A stretch of DNA of 64,000 bases, taken from Pigmentiphaga kullae (GTDB taxonomy: Bacteria > Pseudomonadota > Gammaproteobacteria > Burkholderiales > Burkholderiaceae_B). Numbering within the stretch: position 1 is the stretch's first letter; every line of letters begins with the position of its first letter. The position numbers and the translations under genes were made by a program. Below the pieces are notes generated by a model that was given only the letters and a program-made list of their open reading frames with translations, made no database searches and had not been told where the DNA came from. Positions 36,238 to 45,079 of this stretch are shown in pieces. The stretch lies in assembly GCF_004216695.1 (NCBI RefSeq), contig NZ_SGXC01000001.1, forward strand, positions 372,001-436,000, written 5' to 3'.

Positions 36238-37554
36238 ATGTTGTCACATGCAGATAACGAGTTGCTCGTACGGGTCGGTGCCGGAACCGCCATGGGCAAT
36301 CTCATGCGGTTGTACTGGCTGCCGTTCTTCCTGTCGAAGGATCTCGCGGCCGACGGCGCGCCCAAGCGCGTCCGGCTCATGGGCGAGGACCTGGTCGCAT
36401 TCCGCGACTCCGACGGGCAGATCGGCCTGGTCGACGTCGCGTGTGCGCACCGCCGCGCGCCGTTGGCCTATGCGCGCAACGAGGATGGCGGCCTGCGTTG
36501 CGTGTACCACGGCTGGAAGTTCGATCGCACCGGGCAATGCACGGACATGCCCGCCGAACCGGAAGAAAGCCGCTACAAGGAGCGGGTGCGGATCAAGTCC
36601 TACACCTGCCGGGAGCGCAACGGGGTGGTGTGGGCCTACATGGGCCCCGAGCAGCAGAATCCGCCCCCGCTGCCGAACGTCGAGTGGAATCTCGTCGCCC
36701 CCGAACAGGTCCACCTTTCGCTGCGGGTGCAGGAGTGCAACTGGCTGCAAGGACTGGAAGGCGACATCGATTCCGCGCACGCCAGCTTCCTGCACGGCCG
36801 GGTCGATGCGGAAGGCCGCATGAAGCGCCTGCTCTACGTGCGGGACCGCCGTCCCAAGTTCGAGGTCGTCAGGCAGGATTACGGTATCAGCATCGCCGCG
36901 CGCCGCGGCCTGGAAGACAAGGCGTACTGGCGCGTGACCCAGTTGCTCGAACCCTTCTATACCCTGACGCCGCCGCAGCCCGTCTTTCCCGAGCTGACCG
37001 GCCACGCCTGGGTCCCCATCGATGACGAGCATACGCTCGTGCTGATGTTCAGCTACCACCCCGACGAGCCGCTGTACGAGAAAACCAGGAAACTGTTCGA
37101 GGAAGGCTACAACGGCCGCGAGACGGGCCACCCCAGCCGCGATGCCTTCCGGCACGACAATCCCGCCGATCCCTATTTCGGATACTGGACCCGGTTCAAT
37201 CGCGAATCCGATTTTCTCTTCAAGCACGAAGACCAGGTCCGTACCTGGTTCTCGGGGCTGCCGGGGCTGTGGGTGCAGGACACCGGCTGCCAGGCCGGGC
37301 TGGGGCCGATCGCCGACCGGTCCGCGGAAAAACTGGGGGCGAGCGATGCCGGCATCGTGGCCGCGCGCCGCCACCTGCTGGACCTGGCCAAACGGTACCG
37401 GGACGAGGGGCACGCGCCCGCCACCGTGGCGAATCCGGATCTGCTCATGATGCGGGCCGTCTCGCTGACGATCGATCCGCAACTCGAATGGGCGGAGGCA
37501 GGCAAGGAACCCATGACCGCCCGGCTGGGCAAGGGGTTCGGGTACAAGCCATGA
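36238..37554 (+). CDS. Rieske [2Fe-2S] ring-hydroxylating oxygenase, phthalate 4,5-dioxygenase type
   Basis: The 438-residue protein has the Rieske cluster ligands Cys69-x-His71 and Cys88-x2-His91 (CAHRR, CVYHGWKFD) and the mononuclear iron region EGDIDSAHASFLHG at about residue 178. Length and pattern fit the phthalate dioxygenase family of class IA oxygenases. It needs a reductase, none of which is encoded nearby. The ATG overlaps nothing upstream, but the stop overlaps the next ATG (ATGA), so it is coupled to the CoA-transferase. Confidence 0.87.
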   Translation: MLSHADNELLVRVGAGTAMGNLMRLYWLPFFLSKDLAADGAPKRVRLMGEDLVAFRDSDGQIGLVDVACAHRRAPLAYARNEDGGLRCVYHGWKFDRTGQCTDMPAEPEESRYKERVRIKSYTCRERNGVVWAYMGPEQQNPPPLPNVEWNLVAPEQVHLSLRVQECNWLQGLEGDIDSAHASFLHGRVDAEGRMKRLLYVRDRRPKFEVVRQDYGISIAARRGLEDKAYWRVTQLLEPFYTLTPPQPVFPELTGHAWVPIDDEHTLVLMFSYHPDEPLYEKTRKLFEEGYNGRETGHPSRDAFRHDNPADPYFGYWTRFNRESDFLFKHEDQVRTWFSGLPGLWVQDTGCQAGLGPIADRSAEKLGASDAGIVAARRHLLDLAKRYRDEGHAPATVANPDLLMMRAVSLTIDPQLEWAEAGKEPMTARLGKGFGYKP

Positions 37555-38822
37555 GCAGCGACGTCAACGAATACAAGGGAAGCGCCGACGGCGGTGCCCT
37601 GGCGGGCGTCCGGGTGCTGGAGCTGAGCGCCGGCGCGGCGGCGGTCACGGGCCGCATGCTGGCGGACCTGGGGGCGGAGCTCATCAAGGTCGAACCGCCG
37701 GGAGGCGAGGCCGCGCGCACCGCCGAACCGCTGGTCAGCTTGCCCAACGGCGAACGCATCAACCCGTTCTGGCTCGCATTCAACGTGAACAAGCGCAGCC
37801 TGTGCCTCGATCTCGATACGGAGGCGGGGCGCGAAGACTGGATACGGGTGGCGCGGACGGCCGACATCGTGGTCACCGACCACCAGCGCCTGTCCATGGC
37901 CGAGAACGATGCGCTGGCAACGCTGGCCCGGGCCGCGAACCCCGGCCTGGTCTGGACGGAGATCTGGCCGTTCGGCCGAGGCGGTGCCTACGAGAACCAT
38001 CCGGCCGGCGACCTGGTGATCCAGGCCCTGGGCGGACACCTTTGCCTCAACGGCGACCTCGACCGGCCGCCGGTCCGCATCGGCCTGCCGGTGTCCGTGC
38101 TGCATGGCGGATCGGAGGCGGCGGGCGCGGCGCTGATGGCCTATTACCATCGCCTGCGCACCGGCGTCGGCCAACGCGTGGACATCTCCATGCAGGAGTG
38201 CATCACGTGGACGCTGCTCAACACCACCATGATCTGGCAGTTGCTGGGCATCAATGAAACCCGCGGCGGCGCGGTGCGCAAGGAAAGGGCCAACAATTTC
38301 TACACCCGCCTCGTCTGGGAATGCGCCGACGGCTACATCACCATCGCGCCGGTCGGCGGCGGCTTCGGCGTGGTGCGAGAACGGTCCTATGCGGCGCTGG
38401 TGGCCTGGATGGCCGAGGAAGGCGTGGCCGATGAACTCCTCACTTCGCGGGACTGGAACGGCAGGGACGCGGCGTCCATCAGCCAGGAGGACTACGACCG
38501 GGTGGCGGTGATCATCGGCGATTTCATCCGCACCAAGACCAAGCGGCAGTTGATGGACAGGGCAGTCGGAAACCAGATCCTGCTGGCGCCCATCAACGGC
38601 GTGAAAGACGTGCTCGACAACGCCCACCTGCGCGAACGGGGGTTGTACGCGTCGCTGCGGGACGACACGCGCGGCACGACGCTGGACTACCCGGCGACGT
38701 GGGCCAACCTGCGCGCCACCCCGCTGGTTCCGTTGCGGCCCGCCCCCGGCCCGGGCGAATTCGCCCTGGCCGATATCGATGCCGACGGCGCCCGAGGGGC
38801 AACCATCAAGGAGCAAGCATGA
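37551..38822 (+). CDS. CaiB/BaiF family CoA-transferase
   Basis: The 423-residue class III CoA-transferase begins GVRVLELSAGAAAVTGRMLADLGAELIKVE (split at its middle) and has NKRSLCLDLDTEAGR and the DLVIQALGGHLCLNG catalytic-site stretch with Asp. It overlaps its neighbours on both sides by ATGA, as expected for coupled subunits. Together with the next CaiB gene it may form a heteromeric transferase such as succinyl-CoA:benzylsuccinate or cholate-type transferases; homomers are also known. The acyl donor is unknown. Confidence 0.82.
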   Translation: MSSDVNEYKGSADGGALAGVRVLELSAGAAAVTGRMLADLGAELIKVEPPGGEAARTAEPLVSLPNGERINPFWLAFNVNKRSLCLDLDTEAGREDWIRVARTADIVVTDHQRLSMAENDALATLARAANPGLVWTEIWPFGRGGAYENHPAGDLVIQALGGHLCLNGDLDRPPVRIGLPVSVLHGGSEAAGAALMAYYHRLRTGVGQRVDISMQECITWTLLNTTMIWQLLGINETRGGAVRKERANNFYTRLVWECADGYITIAPVGGGFGVVRERSYAALVAWMAEEGVADELLTSRDWNGRDAASISQEDYDRVAVIIGDFIRTKTKRQLMDRAVGNQILLAPINGVKDVLDNAHLRERGLYASLRDDTRGTTLDYPATWANLRATPLVPLRPAPGPGEFALADIDADGARGATIKEQA

Positions 38823-40033
38823 GCCGCGGTTCCATCTTCGACGGCATCAAGGTCGCCGACTTCACCTGGGCTGCGGCGGGTCCGATCATCACCAAGCAGC
38901 TCGCCGACAACGGCGCGACCGTGATCAAGATCGAATCGACTCGCCATCCCGACAGCGTGCGCCTGGGCGGGCCGTTCAAGGACGGGGTGCGCGGCATCAA
39001 CCGCAGCGGTTTCTTCGCCGACTTCAACAGTTCGAAGCTCGGCATCGCCATCGACATGAACCATGCGCGCGCCGCGGAAGTCGTCCTGCCCCTGGTCAAG
39101 TGGGCGGACGTGGTCGCCGACAGCTTCCGGCCCCGGGTCATGGACAAATGGGGATTCGGCTACCGGCGGCTGAGCGAGGTCAATCCCAGCGTCATCATGG
39201 TCAGCTCGTCGCTATACGGCGACACGGGGCCGTGGAGCACTCACCCCGGTTTCGGCGCGCAGGGACAGGCCATCGCCGGCTTCCACGGGCTGACGGGCTG
39301 GCCCGACCGCCCGCCCGCGGTCCCCAAGGGGGCCTATACGGATTCCGTCTCGCCCCGCTTCGGCATGACCGCGCTGGCGGCCGCGCTCATCCACCGGGAG
39401 CGCACGGGACAGGGCCAGCATATCGAACTCGCGCAGGTCGATACCGGCGTCATGTTCCTGTCCGCGGAAATCGTCAAGCTGCAGGCGGGCGGAGGCGAGA
39501 CGGTTCGAGCCGGCAATGCCGACCCGCGTGCGTTGCTGCATGCGGTGCTGCCGTGCCAGGGCGAGGACCGCTGGATCGCCGTCGAAGTCTGGACGCATGA
39601 GCAGTGGCATGCCTGCATGGACATGCTGGCGTCCCGCGGAAAGCCCTCCGCCGTACTGGCGGACCCGGCGGCGGCCAGGCACGCGCCCGAGGCCGTCGAA
39701 CGCGCGGTCGGCGAGCTGACCGCGCATTGGGATGCCTTCGAACTCATGGGCGCCCTGCGCCGCGCCGGCGTGCCGGCCGGGGCATGCCTGCGCGGCGGCG
39801 ACCTGCTGGCGGATCCCGTGCTGCGGGAACGCGGCCATTTCTGGCCGCTTGCGCATCCCGAGATGGGGACGCTGGATTACAACGGTCCGGCCTATCGGTT
39901 CGAGCACACTCCATCGCACCTTACCCGCGCCGCGCCGTGCCTGGGCGCCGACACCGACGACGTGCTGGGCCAGGTGCTGGGTTTCGCCTCGGCCAAGATC
40001 GGCGAATTGCGCGACTGCGGCGTGCTGGCATGA
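38819..40033 (+). CDS. CaiB/BaiF family CoA-transferase, second subunit or paralog
   Basis: This 404-residue protein is a paralog of the preceding one: GIKVADFTWAAAGPIITKQLADNGATVIKIES (split) and MNHARAAEVVLPLVKWADVV. Its N-terminal half resembles BbsF/CaiB subunits of aromatic pathways. Adjacent pairs of this family often work as a heterodimer that activates an aromatic or alicyclic acid as CoA thioester. Start and stop overlap ATGA with the gene before it. It lies 21 bases before the VOC gene. Confidence 0.82.
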   Translation: MSRGSIFDGIKVADFTWAAAGPIITKQLADNGATVIKIESTRHPDSVRLGGPFKDGVRGINRSGFFADFNSSKLGIAIDMNHARAAEVVLPLVKWADVVADSFRPRVMDKWGFGYRRLSEVNPSVIMVSSSLYGDTGPWSTHPGFGAQGQAIAGFHGLTGWPDRPPAVPKGAYTDSVSPRFGMTALAAALIHRERTGQGQHIELAQVDTGVMFLSAEIVKLQAGGGETVRAGNADPRALLHAVLPCQGEDRWIAVEVWTHEQWHACMDMLASRGKPSAVLADPAAARHAPEAVERAVGELTAHWDAFELMGALRRAGVPAGACLRGGDLLADPVLRERGHFWPLAHPEMGTLDYNGPAYRFEHTPSHLTRAAPCLGADTDDVLGQVLGFASAKIGELRDCGVLA

Positions 40034-40054
40034 AGATGGACCGGAGATAGATTC

Positions 40055-41275
40055 ATGGATGAAGGGCTTTTCAGCGTCGGCGGCGTGCTCATGCCCCGGC
40101 CATTCAAGGTCAGGCGGCTCGGGCATTTCGGCATCAATGTTCCGGATGTCGATGCCGCGCTCGATTTCTACCGCCGCCTGCTCGGCTACAAGATCTCCGA
40201 CCCGATCGATTTCTCGTCGCGGCTGCCCCCGCAGGAGCGCGACCGGCATGGTTCCACTGTCGGCTATTTCCTCCGGCATGGCACCGAACATCACTCCTTC
40301 GTGATATTTCCCAGCCGCTTCCTGCATGCGACCAACCCTCACTATCAACATCATCCGGAACTCACGACCAATCAGTTCACCTGGCAGGTGGGCAGCCTCA
40401 AGGAAGTGGTGGACGGACTCCAATGGTTCGAGGCGCACGACAAGAAGATCGTGCGTTCCGGCCGCGACGTGCCGGGCTCCAATTGGCACTTCTACGCGCC
40501 GGATCCGGACGGCCATGTGAACGAGCTTTTCTATGGCATCGAGCAGATCGGCTGGAGCGGGCATGCCAAGCCTTCGCAGGTACACCGGCTTCGGCATGAA
40601 AAACCGCCGCAACTGCCTTTCCGCTCCGAGCAGGCCGAAGTCGATGCGGCGCTGGCCGATTCCCTGCCGCTGGATGCCGGACAACGGGGCGTGGACGCCG
40701 CCGCCGAGGTGCACGACGTGGACGGCATCCTGCTGGGCCGGCCGTTCAAGGTCATTCGCATCGGCCCCATACGCATCTTCGTACAGGACATGGAACGGTC
40801 GCTGCGCTTCTATCGCGACGACCTGGGACTGGCGGTCACCGAGGAGATCGACTATCTCGGCCACCGATGCGTGTTCCTGCGCGCCAATACCGAACACCAC
40901 TCGCTGGCGCTCTACCCCTTGGCGCTGCGGTCGGAACTGGGCCTCGCGGCAGGCAGCACCCTGATGTCCTTCGGCATGCAACTCGGCAGCTACGCCCAGC
41001 TCAGGAACGCCATGGCCTTCCTGCGCGGCCAGGGCGTGGAGGTCTTCACGCTGCCGCCGGCATTGTTTCCCGGCATGGACTACTGCGCCTTCGCACGGGA
41101 TCCGGCCGGCAACGCCATCCAGCTTTATTACCGGATGGACCAGATCGGCTGGGACGGCCGGCCGCAGCCCCGCGGTGCTGCCGGGCCCATGCCCGACATC
41201 GCCGATTGGCCCGAGGCCGTGCCTGCCACGAGCGACGTTTACCAGGGCGAAACATTCCTGGGTCCGATGAATTGA
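40055..41275 (+). CDS. Two-domain VOC (extradiol dioxygenase-like) protein
   Basis: The 406-residue protein has two full VOC domains. The first (about residues 20-175) begins RRLGHFGINVPDVDAALDFY and ends VNELFYG, keeping the first His and the final Glu. The second (about 225-370) begins IRIGPIRIFVQDMERSLRFY and ends AIQLYYR, where the first His is Pro-Ile and the Glu is Gln. The layout matches type I extradiol dioxygenases, but there the N-terminal domain is the inactive one; here it is reversed. It may cleave a catechol or act as a hydratase/isomerase. Confidence 0.72.
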   Translation: MDEGLFSVGGVLMPRPFKVRRLGHFGINVPDVDAALDFYRRLLGYKISDPIDFSSRLPPQERDRHGSTVGYFLRHGTEHHSFVIFPSRFLHATNPHYQHHPELTTNQFTWQVGSLKEVVDGLQWFEAHDKKIVRSGRDVPGSNWHFYAPDPDGHVNELFYGIEQIGWSGHAKPSQVHRLRHEKPPQLPFRSEQAEVDAALADSLPLDAGQRGVDAAAEVHDVDGILLGRPFKVIRIGPIRIFVQDMERSLRFYRDDLGLAVTEEIDYLGHRCVFLRANTEHHSLALYPLALRSELGLAAGSTLMSFGMQLGSYAQLRNAMAFLRGQGVEVFTLPPALFPGMDYCAFARDPAGNAIQLYYRMDQIGWDGRPQPRGAAGPMPDIADWPEAVPATSDVYQGETFLGPMN

Positions 41276-41286
41276 CGGGAAACGAC

Positions 41287-42234
41287 ATGGATTACGACTA
41301 CAGGCTGGTGAGTTTCGTCGACCGGGGCGGCGCCGCCCGCGCCGGCGTGGTGGTAGGTGGGCAGGTCTACGACGCGGCGGACCTGCTGCAGTCGTCGGGG
41401 CTGCCGGATGCGCCCGCGACGATGGCGGGACTGCTCGATGACTGGCCCGGCATGGACGAGCGGGTCCTGGCGGCGGTCAATTCGTCGGCGCTGCCGACGA
41501 CCGCCTCGTGGCCGCTCGAATCCGTCGCGCTGCTGGCGCCGGTTCCCGCACCCGGGGCCATTTATTGCGCGGGAGTCAACTACCGATGCCATCGGGAAGA
41601 AATGGCCAGGGTGCACAACCGGCCGCCGGAACCGGACCTGCGTGAATCCGGCTTCGAGCCCTGGCATTTCCTCGTGCCTCCGCGGGCAAGTCTGGCGGGC
41701 CCCGACGCCATCGTCGAGCGCCCGGCGGGATGCGAGAAACTGGACTGGGAGGCCGAACTGGCCCTGGTCATCGGCCGCCAGGTCCGCCACGTAACGCCGG
41801 ACGAGGCACTATCGGCCGTGGCCGGCTACGCCATCGCCAACGACCTGTCCGCGCGCGACCTGAGCGTACGGCCCCAGCAAAACGAGAAATCTCCCTTCCG
41901 GGCCGACTGGCTGGCGCACAAGGGCTTCGAGGGCTCGCTGCCCCTGGGACCCTGGCTCACGCCGGCGCGGTTCGCCGGAGATCCGCAGAAGCTGGGTATC
42001 CGGCTATGGGTCAACGACGCGCTCAAGCAGGATTCGGACACCAGCCAGATGATCTACTCGGCCGCCGAGCAGATCGCGCACCTTTCCCGGCTGCGCACGC
42101 TCTATCCCGGCGATGTGATCCTGACCGGGACGCCCGCGGGCGTGGGAAGCGCACGCGGCGAATTCCTGCAGCCCGGCGACCTGGTTCGCGTCGAGATAGA
42201 CGGGTTGGGCCAACTGAGGACGCGCATCGTCTGA
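41287..42234 (+). CDS. Fumarylacetoacetate hydrolase (FAH) family protein
   Basis: The 315-residue protein has IYCAGVNYRCHREEMA, the metal-site ligands in LDWEAELALVIGRQ, and LYPGDVILTGTPAGVG. It differs clearly from the FAH protein at 31211, so the two serve different steps or are distant paralogs. Members hydrolyse C-C bonds of acylpyruvates or hydrate/decarboxylate dienoates after ring cleavage. It is 11 bases after the VOC gene, as expected for successive meta-cleavage steps. Confidence 0.82.
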   Translation: MDYDYRLVSFVDRGGAARAGVVVGGQVYDAADLLQSSGLPDAPATMAGLLDDWPGMDERVLAAVNSSALPTTASWPLESVALLAPVPAPGAIYCAGVNYRCHREEMARVHNRPPEPDLRESGFEPWHFLVPPRASLAGPDAIVERPAGCEKLDWEAELALVIGRQVRHVTPDEALSAVAGYAIANDLSARDLSVRPQQNEKSPFRADWLAHKGFEGSLPLGPWLTPARFAGDPQKLGIRLWVNDALKQDSDTSQMIYSAAEQIAHLSRLRTLYPGDVILTGTPAGVGSARGEFLQPGDLVRVEIDGLGQLRTRIV

Positions 42235-42251
42235 TGGGGACGGAGCCGGAT

Positions 42252-43049
42252 ATGACGGAGCTATCCATGCATGAGCGCACTTTTCCTTCCTCGCACGTCG
42301 CGCTAGTGGTCGGGGGCCGATCGCCGATCGGCCTGGGCATCGCGCGCGAGTTCGCCGCCCGCGGTGCGGGCCGCATCGCCATCGCCGGCCGCAACGAGGC
42401 CCAGGGCCGGACCTGCGTGGACGAACTGGCGCGCAGCCTGCCCCGGGCGCGCTTCGAGTTCATCGCCGTCGACATTGCCGACGATGCGAGCCGGCACGCG
42501 ATGTTCGGACGAATAGGCGAGCAGTTCGGCGGCCTGGACAGCTACGTGCATTGCGTACCCCCGGGCGCGGTAAGCGGTGCATTGGCCGACGCCGGCCTGG
42601 ATCGGTTCCGGACCAGCCTGCTGGCCGGGCTCGGCGGCCTGGCGGGGTGCTGCCAGGAGGCTTCGGACCTGCTGCGCGCGCGCGGCGGCGGCAGCATGCT
42701 CGTCTTCGCCTCGGACGCCGGGCGCATCGCATCGCCGCGCAACGCGCTCGTGGCCACGGTGCAGAGCGGTATCATGGCGCTGGTTCGCTCGCTGGCGCTG
42801 GAACTGGCGCGGGACAGGATCCGCGTCAACGGCCTGTCGCCAACCTATGTGCGCGATACGCCGTTGTTCGACCGCCTGATGAGCAACGAGGGTATCGCGC
42901 GGCGCATCGAGAAGGCCGCGCAGCGCGCCGGGCTGGGATTGCCGGCACCGGACGACATCGCGCCCCTGGCCGTTTTCCTGGCCGGCAATGCGGCCTCGAA
43001 AATCACCGGACAGATCATCAGCATCAATGGCGGGTTGAGCGCCGCATGA
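42252..43049 (+). CDS. SDR family protein lacking the catalytic Tyr/Lys pair
   Basis: The 265-residue Rossmann protein has a nucleotide motif VALVVGGRSPIGLGIA and the C-terminal GQIISINGGLS of classical SDRs. The active-site Ser is present (FASDAG), but at the YxxxK position the sequence is Val167-Ala-Thr-Val-Gln171. Such loss is seen in enoyl-ACP reductase-like and non-catalytic SDRs. A GGAG site favours this ATG over an ATG at 42234. It sits between the FAH and LysR genes of the same operon. Confidence 0.78.
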   Translation: MTELSMHERTFPSSHVALVVGGRSPIGLGIAREFAARGAGRIAIAGRNEAQGRTCVDELARSLPRARFEFIAVDIADDASRHAMFGRIGEQFGGLDSYVHCVPPGAVSGALADAGLDRFRTSLLAGLGGLAGCCQEASDLLRARGGGSMLVFASDAGRIASPRNALVATVQSGIMALVRSLALELARDRIRVNGLSPTYVRDTPLFDRLMSNEGIARRIEKAAQRAGLGLPAPDDIAPLAVFLAGNAASKITGQIISINGGLSAA

Positions 43050-43081
43050 ATCGCGGCCGCTCCCCTGCGGGAGTCAAGGCC

Positions 43082-44056
43082 ATGAAGAAGCAAAGTTCCT
43101 TCGATCTGAATCTGCTGGCCTACCTCGAGGCCCTGATCGAGGAAAGCCACGTATCCCGCGCCGCGCAGCGCGTCAACCTGAGCCAGCCCGCCATGAGCCT
43201 GGCGCTCAAGCGGCTGCGGACCATGTTCAGCGATCCCATCCTGGTCCAGACGGCGCAGGGCATGCGACCCACCCTGCGGGCGCAGCGGCTGCTCGGCCAG
43301 GTGCAGGATGTCCTGCACCAGACCGAGCGGCTGGTCGCCCCCCAGCAGGAATTCGACAGTGCGAAGACGACCCAGACCTTCGTCCTGATGGCGTCCAATT
43401 TTGTCGCCTCGCTGTTCCTGGCCCCGCTGGCCGCCCACTTCGCCGAAGCCGCGCCCAATGCCCTGCTGTCGATCCAGCAGGCGCCGCCCTACCGAGTCAA
43501 GGAATGGTTCGAGAACTCGGCTGTCGACCTGGGGGCCTCGTACGCACAGGACTCATTGCCGGGCTCCCTGCATCGCCGCACGGTCTTCGAGGACAGGCTG
43601 GTCTGCATCGCCCGGCGCGGCCACCCCGGCTTCCAGAAGCCGATCGACCTGGAGTCCTTCTGTGCTATCCCCTCGGTCAAGGTGGACAAGCCGCATGCCT
43701 TGCGCATGACGCAGACCGTGGAACGCGTGCTGGCGACCACGGGCCACGGCATGCGGGTGGGCACCCTGGTCTCCGAGTTCCTGCTAGTGCCGGAGGTGGT
43801 CGCTTCCAGCAACATGATCGCCATCGCTCCCGAAAGCCTGTTGCGCCGGTACGCCGGCGCCGACATGCTGCAGTATTCGCCTCTGCCCTTCGACATGCCG
43901 CCCTTGCAGCTTTCTCTGGTGTGGCACCCGCATACCCACAACGAGCCTTCGCACCAGTGGCTGCGCACCTTCGTCAGGAAAGCCATTATCAACGGCCGGA
44001 CCTGTCCCGGCGAATGCGACACGCATCCGCCCGAGCCCGCCATCGTCATCCACTAG
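43082..44056 (+). CDS. LysR family transcriptional regulator of the catabolic cluster
   Basis: The 324-residue protein has an N-terminal HTH (FDLNLLAYLEALIEE, SHVSRAAQRVNLSQPAMSLAL) and a LysR substrate-binding domain from about residue 95, of the LeuO/NodD-like group. It is the last gene of the operon that begins at the thiolase, downstream of box 1, so it probably regulates its own expression. The GTGCAC-N3-GTGCAC boxes carry the LysR T-N11-A pattern and are the obvious targets. An ATG at 43046 overlapping the SDR stop is an alternative start. Confidence 0.87.
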   Translation: MKKQSSFDLNLLAYLEALIEESHVSRAAQRVNLSQPAMSLALKRLRTMFSDPILVQTAQGMRPTLRAQRLLGQVQDVLHQTERLVAPQQEFDSAKTTQTFVLMASNFVASLFLAPLAAHFAEAAPNALLSIQQAPPYRVKEWFENSAVDLGASYAQDSLPGSLHRRTVFEDRLVCIARRGHPGFQKPIDLESFCAIPSVKVDKPHALRMTQTVERVLATTGHGMRVGTLVSEFLLVPEVVASSNMIAIAPESLLRRYAGADMLQYSPLPFDMPPLQLSLVWHPHTHNEPSHQWLRTFVRKAIINGRTCPGECDTHPPEPAIVIH

Positions 44057-44080
44057 CGGGCGCGGCGGCAGGTTGCGCTG

Positions 44081-45052
44081 TTACTCGGCCGAAAATCCTC
44101 CGGCCTTGATCATCGGTTCCCAGATCGACATTTCCTCGCCCATGACCACACCCAGTTCGGCCGGACCGACATGGGCGGGCACATAGCCGTAGGCCAGGTA
44201 GCGCCGGCCGATCTCGGGATCCGACAACGCCGTCCGGAACGCGTCGCTCAGGCGCGAGACGATGGCGGGCGGTGTTTCCCTGGGCGCGACGATGCCGTAC
44301 CAGACGGGCAGATCGAAACCCGGGATGAGCGAGGCGACAGGCGGAACGCCGGGCAGGGCCGGCGACGGGTCCTTGGTGGACACCGCGATGGCGTGGAGCT
44401 TGCCCGCTGCGACCGCCTGGATCGCTGGTTCGGAGAAACTCGTGAACGTGAAGTGGATGTCCCCGGCCAGCAGCGCCGACAACGACTGGGCATTGGTCTT
44501 GTAGGGCACGTGCGTGAACTTGACGCCCGCCTGCTGGGCCAGCCGTTCCGTCAGCAGGTGGCCCTGGCTGCCTATGCCGTTGCTGGCATAGGTGAGCCGG
44601 TCCGGATGTTTCCGGGCCGCGGCCAGCAGGCCATCCAGCGTGCGCAACTCCGGATCGGGGCGGGTGAAGATCACCATCGGGCCGATGGCCACGCGGCAGA
44701 CCGGCGCCAGGTCCTTGATGAGGTCGATGCGGCTGGTCTTCTGTATCAATGGCGTCGGCACCATGCTGCTGATCAGCAGGCCGATCGTATAGCCGTCGGC
44801 GGGCGCGTTCTGTACGGCCTGCGCGGTGATCATGCCCGCCGCGCCGGGTTTGTAGTCCACGATGACGGGCTGGCCCAGCGTCTTGCGCAGCGAATTCTCG
44901 AGCAGGCGGATAGTGGCGTCCAGCGCACCAGACGGCGCCACCGGCATGACCAGGCGTATCGGCCGCTCCGGGTAGGCCGCGGCGGCGGTGTGGGCGACGG
45001 CGCACAACAGCGCGCCAGCGAGCGTCCTGGCCAGGGTGCCGTATCTCATCAT
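44081..45052 (-). CDS. Bug family substrate-binding protein
   Basis: The 323-residue preprotein has a signal peptide and the mature start AYPERPIRLVMPVAPSGALD, with the DG and GAAGMI motifs of Bug receptors. It is the distal gene of porin-Bug-Bug and about 26 bases after the other Bug gene; the two differ clearly. It probably binds the pathway substrate or a related carboxylate. Converges with the LysR gene. Confidence 0.9.
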   Translation of the reverse strand: MMRYGTLARTLAGALLCAVAHTAAAAYPERPIRLVMPVAPSGALDATIRLLENSLRKTLGQPVIVDYKPGAAGMITAQAVQNAPADGYTIGLLISSMVPTPLIQKTSRIDLIKDLAPVCRVAIGPMVIFTRPDPELRTLDGLLAAARKHPDRLTYASNGIGSQGHLLTERLAQQAGVKFTHVPYKTNAQSLSALLAGDIHFTFTSFSEPAIQAVAAGKLHAIAVSTKDPSPALPGVPPVASLIPGFDLPVWYGIVAPRETPPAIVSRLSDAFRTALSDPEIGRRYLAYGYVPAHVGPAELGVVMGEEMSIWEPMIKAGGFSAE

Positions 45053-45079
45053 GTCTCTCCGTATGGGTGTCCTGCGATC

